The notes beneath the pieces were generated by a model that searched no databases, was not told where the DNA came from, and was given only the letters and a program-made list of their open reading frames with translations. A program made the position numbers and the translations under genes. Shown piece by piece: positions 60,601-64,000 of a stretch of 64,000 nt of DNA (position 1 is its first letter; every line of letters begins with the position of its first letter). Location: positions 434,001-498,000 of the forward strand of contig CP136494.1 of assembly GCA_032768795.1 (NCBI GenBank). The letters run 5' to 3'. The DNA is from Tremella fuciformis. Its lineage: Eukaryota > Basidiomycota > Tremellomycetes > Tremellales > Tremellaceae.

Positions 60601-61584
60601 ACTCGGCTCAACACGGCAGGCCTGGTCGACCTTGTCCTCGACAATGTGGTAGCGCAGCATGGGCTACCCACGAGCATCATCTCGGATAGAGGAAGCAAGT
60701 TCACCAGCAAGCTGTGGGGAGCAATGTGCAACACCCTCGGCATCAAGGTCAGCCTCTCGACAGCCTTCCACCCTCAGACGGATGGGCAAACTGAAAGGAC
60801 AAATCAAGCCCTCGAGCAATACCTGAGGATCTTCTGCGACTACAAGCAGGACAACTGGGCTACCCTTCTCCAGCGAGCGGCGTTCGCGTACAACAATTCA
60901 ATGCATTCGGCAATCATGATGACGCCGTTTGAGGCAAACTTCGGCTACGCCCCAAGGTGGGCAGAATCCATCGTCGTCGAGGGAGAAGCTCGAGAAATCC
61001 CAACAGTCGTCGAGAAATTTGCCTCGCTCGAGGAGGTGCACGCCTTGTGCAAGAAGAACATCGAGCTCGCCAATGAGGCCTACGCAAGAGGGTACAACGC
61101 CAAGCATCAGGAGGCCCCCGAGATGAAGGTAGGGGACCAAGTGATGCTGTCGATGGAAAACATACAAACTCGACGACCTTCGAAGAAGCTCGACTTGAAA
61201 TGGTGTGGACCCTATAGGATCATCGCAAAAGCGGGCAGCGCGTACAAGCTTGAGCTGCCCGACACAATGAAGGTCAACCCAGTCTTTTCGGTGGACCGAC
61301 TCAAGGTATTCGAGCCACCGACGCTCCCAGGACAAACATACGATCCGCCAGGGCCTGTGGAAGTCGACGAGGAAGGGGAGTCATTCGAGGTAAAAAGGAT
61401 TATCGACTCGAGGAAAAGGAGAGGACGATTGGAGTACAAGGTGGAGTGGCTTGGGTATGAGGGAACGGATGAGGCGACGACATGGGAACCGGCAGGGAAC
61501 ATTGATGGAGCCTGGGCGAGCATTGAGAAGTTCCACAAGGAGAACCCGGAGAAGCCAGGAGGCCAAGCAGCAACCAGGGCCTAA
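57600..61584 (+). pseudogene. pol: Gypsy-2 Pol with one premature TGA
   Basis: The -1 frame relative to gag is open from 57490 and runs to 61584 except for TGA at 58678-58680, between the RT-entry segment and the first catalytic blocks. Protease has DTGA (57880). Reverse transcriptase has YIDD at 59047, but a motif that normally reads MPFGL is VRDGL (58961-58975), so activity is doubtful. RNase H (TDASVYGWG), an acidic linker made of 15-base repeats (59957-60020), the integrase zinc region (GHPGVAKMLEL, CAVCQRC), integrase D-D-E (SMDFIEELP, IISDRGSKF, DGQTERTNQ) and a chromodomain (EYKVEWLGYEG, TTWEPAGN) follow. Pol ends 123 bases from the stop of the convergent antisense gene. Confidence 0.9.
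59957..60020 (+). repeat. Tandem 15 bp repeat coding for an acidic linker
   Basis: About four units of gaagacgaggaagaa/gga encode GEDEEEGEDEEEG between RNase H and integrase. Gypsy-3 has an acidic run (EEEEEEEVGEE) at the same place. Confidence 0.75.
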
Positions 61585-61707
61585 GTGAAGCAGCGACAGA
61601 GCACAGGCTGAGAAGCAGTGAGCGGTGAGAGACATACATGCGGCAAGGTACAAGAGTCAAGACGGCAAGAGCAAGAAGCAAGAAGTCAGAGACAAGACAA
61701 GCTACGG

Positions 61708-63301
61708 TCAAGATGTCCCCTCAAGAAACTCCCCAAGTGTCAACTCGTCGAAGTTAACACCCAAGTCACCTGCAATGTCCCGTGCCCGTGAGATAAAGTA
61801 GGTACGCATCGGTGCTTGAGTCTCCCGGCGAGCGAAATGACTCAATTGAAATAACTCTTGCCACCGGCGGTCTGGGGCAGAGGTCGAGGTCACTGGAGCA
61901 GGTGGTGGTGGTGCTGGCGGCGGTAGCTGCATCATGGGCGGGGGTGGAGACCAGTGAGAAGTCCTTGATGGCCCGGCTTGAGGTGCGGGATCGAATCCGC
62001 CATCCCCTAACCAACCCGTGCCAGCGTCGCCCATTGGTTCCGGAGCAAGGGGAGGGTGTGGGCTCAGCCTACTCGTCGAGGTAGGATGCCCCGAGCGGAG
62101 CCTCTTGTGTGCCAACGGTGACGAAATGGGCGAGGACGAAGAGCGAGCCCGACGTTTCTCTCTTCCCTTTCCCTTCCCTTTCTTCCCAGAAGCCTTGACC
62201 GTGCCTGCTAGGTCGATGTTGGCGAGGCCAGCAGCCAAGGTCGTCGACGTGGACCGGGCTGCAGCGAGTCGGCCGGAGCGTCGAGCGCCGGGCGTGACGG
62301 GCGAGGGAGACGTGCCGCGGGCGAATGACACCTGACGGCGCCGTGCCGATGACGAGGGGCCAGGAGTCACCGTGCCGAACGAGCAGGCTAGGGTGCCGCA
62401 CGTTAGGCACTTCACTTTCTTGCCTTCCTCGACGATGCGACATGGGAGGTCGTCCGCGACACATGCCTCGCATCGCTCATCTCCCTCCAGGACTCGGATT
62501 GGCCGTGAACCCGCTTGTTGCTGAATGTCAGAGGATACTAAACAGCTGACAATACTCACCCGGGCCCATGTCAGAGATCTGTTGTATCCCCGCTGTCCTC
62601 GGTCGGGGTAGTGGGAGCCTACTGATCAGTTTGGGCGAAACTTGCAGACTTGACTCACCAAAGAACGAACGGTCCAATGGCTCTGACTCTGGGACCGGCA
62701 GTCCCCATCCTTCCTTCACATAGTATGCCTCCTCGGAGGCATTACGCGGGTCAAATCGCCGGCTAGGAGGAATCTCCTCCTCGGACAAGCTCGACGATGC
62801 TGGAGTGTCGGGCGCTAGCTCGTCCACACCAGCCTCTACATCCAACTCCTCCTCCCCCTCTTCCTGTGGGACATCCGCGGCAGGCGCATCGCTGAGTAGC
62901 TCCCCAGCTTGTTCGTCGGGCGGTGGGATGGCTCCGACGGCGGGGAGTGGAACAGCCTCGTCAACTGTTGGGATGTCGGCAGTCGAGGCGGCTTGCGTGG
63001 GGGATGGGAAGGGGGTGCCTTCGGGTTGGGCGGTGCCGGCACGAGATGAGGATGGGTTGGACATCGAGTCGACACTGACAGTCTCAAATCGAGAATCGGT
63101 TTCTGTGCAGAGCGTTACTGACCCGTCTGAGTCAGAAGATGCCTCGTCTACAGTTGCCGTAGGGGTTGTAGAAGAAGGATAGGACAGCGCGTTGTCTAGA
63201 GAACTGCTGTCAAAGAGGATGTAAGGAGATGGACGGGGCGAGCTTGTGGTAAAGGTGGATGCGTCGAGTGTTCTGGGGCTTGAGAGGTGTAGCCGGGGCA
63301 T
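61708..63301 (-). CDS. Antisense zinc-cluster gene of Gypsy-2
   Basis: The exons (minus) are 63301-62659, 62618-62560 and 62520-61708, giving 504 residues. Intron 1 (40 bp) has GTGAGT, CTGAT and TAG; intron 2 (39 bp) has GTGAGT, CTGAC and CAG. The phases fit exactly. The N-terminal half is Ser/Pro/acidic-rich and disordered, ending in RRFDPRNASEEAYY. From about 62463 a cluster CX2CX6CX10CX2CX4C (CEACVADDLPC, CLTCGTLAC) resembles Zn(II)2Cys6 DNA-binding domains, but the last spacing is 4 instead of the usual 6-8. A basic stretch (KKGKGKGREKRRARS) may be a nuclear signal. The C-terminus has a helix (MRTYFISRARDIAGDLG). The start lies 334 bases from the 3' LTR, so the LTR may drive it bidirectionally. 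I infer a nuclear regulator; no known family was recognised. Confidence 0.75.
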
Positions 63302-63635
63302 AAGGCGTGAGTTGAGGTTGATGGTGGGGATGAGAGCGCTGACGCCCTCTCCCCCCTCTGTTTATGTCGTTTTCGAGCACCCCGCGACATGGCGACGCCC
63401 TCGAGCAACACGAGGCTACCTCGACGACGGATTGGCAGTCCTTTCTCCGTTTCCTTGACGACCGCTCGACGACTTGTCGCCAGAGTTTCGCTTCCGTTAC
63501 AAGCGACGTCATTCGACTGCTGTCTCGACTCCTGGATCGGCAATGCGGGTGTGTTCGACGAGGACGAGGGAGAAGGCTGGAGTGGATGGAGATAGCGCGT
63601 GTCTCGCAGGAGCTCGACTTCAAAGGTGGGCAGAG

Positions 63636-64000
63636 TGTCACGACGGCCACGCCCTCGACGACCTACGCACGTGACCGACACCTCTCACGTGCCCGACACG
63701 TGACCTACCTCGGGCTGGAGAACCTCGACGAGGGAGTAGACGTTGGATGAACGCGCGACGACGGGAAGCAGGCGTAGAGTCATATAGGATGCCCCGGGCG
63801 CCCGTCGTAGTTCTTCAGCACTCTCTGATTGAGTCTCATGGATCATCATTGACGATCTCACTCTCTCCGTGGCACGCAGCGTGGCTGAGTCGCACTCACG
63901 CTGTATCCTCGACGACCTTGTAACCTCGACGAGGATCCAACCTCGACGAGGATCCTACCTCGACATCCTCGTTTCTACCCCTTTTATCCTTTATCCTTGA
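63636..64000 (+). repeat. 3' LTR of Gypsy-2, cut by the window end
   Basis: 365 bases of the LTR are visible, starting TGTCACGACGG and following the purine tract aaaggtgggcagag. It matches the 5' LTR except at about two positions (gggcgccc for gggtgccc, ctcgacgagg for ctcgacaagg). Confidence 0.93.

Larger units (their letters stand above)
50964..64000 (+). mobile_element. Gypsy-2 chromovirus with antisense gene; Copia-A E7 nested in gag
   Basis: The 5' LTR is 50964-51382 (419 bp). The 3' LTR starts at 63636 and runs past the window end. In the 365 bases that can be compared they differ at about two positions, so the element is young. Without E7 (5091 bp including one target duplication) it would be about 8 kb. 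The order is LTR, self-complementary primer site, gag, pol (one stop), a 123 bp gap, an antisense three-exon gene, a purine tract (63621-63635) and LTR. A small extra gene between pol and the 3' LTR, on the opposite strand, is its most unusual feature. Confidence 0.92.

Noticed and set aside
61708..63301. The antisense gene of Gypsy-2 as an envelope gene
   Set aside because: It has no signal peptide, transmembrane segment or fusion-type motif, and it is on the opposite strand.

Overview
The window is eukaryotic and most likely from a filamentous or yeast-like basidiomycete. The spliced genes have very short introns (38-77 bp, with one tentative 216 bp intron) carrying GT...AG ends and CTGAC/CTGAT branch sites. 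Almost everything else is fungal-type mobile DNA: Ty1/Copia, chromodomain Ty3/Gypsy, a DIRS-like relic, a Tc1 element and MITEs. I could not identify the species. There is no bacterial-style operon, rRNA, tRNA or CRISPR array. Only one convincing non-transposon gene is present, complement 42840-44648, so the window is probably heterochromatic or centromere-like.

Layout: 1-405, 3' end of a Copia-A element. 568-6967, complete Gypsy-1 with identical 509 bp LTRs and a CAACC target duplication. 6968-8014, copies of a hairpin repeat. 8015-12834, 3' half of Gypsy-3 on the minus strand, with a plus-strand antisense gene (8748-10750) broken by a solo Copia-A LTR and a pol remnant broken by a 148 bp MITE. 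12835-22930, Copia-A copy E1 with copy E2 (17115-22151) nested in its gag. 22931-23004, Gypsy-2-type LTR fragment. 23162-25448, DIRS-like relic. 25449-27843, 3' half of a second Copia family (Copia-B). 27844-37933, Copia-A copy E4 with copy E5 (32509-37562) nested in inverse orientation. 37934-39265, Tc1 transposase relic. 39266-39480, hairpin repeat. 40330-42800, old internally deleted Copia (Copia-C). 42840-44648, five-exon host-type gene. 45594-50638, intact Copia-A copy E6. 50964-64000, Gypsy-2 with Copia-A copy E7 (51667-56752) in its gag and its 3' LTR running off the window.

The main novelty candidate is a spliced gene on the antisense strand between pol and the 3' LTR of two different Gypsy families: Gypsy-2 (504 aa, three exons) and Gypsy-3 (about 459 aa, four exons). 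Both encode a Gal4-like six-cysteine cluster with identical spacing, CX2CX6CX10CX2CX4C, and a similar C-terminal helix. Both sit tail-to-tail with pol, 108-123 bp apart, and start beside the 3' LTR. This suggests a regulator carried by the element.

Other strong signals: Copia-A LTRs end in CGACGGAA...TTCCGTCG instead of TG...CA, supported by five independent 5 bp target duplications. Gypsy-1 has a textbook -1 frameshift signal (A AAA AAC plus an H-type pseudoknot). Both Gypsy-1 and Gypsy-2 look self-primed, since the primer site is complementary to the predicted 5' end of their own transcript. The six Copia-A copies are all different mosaics of two parental haplotypes.
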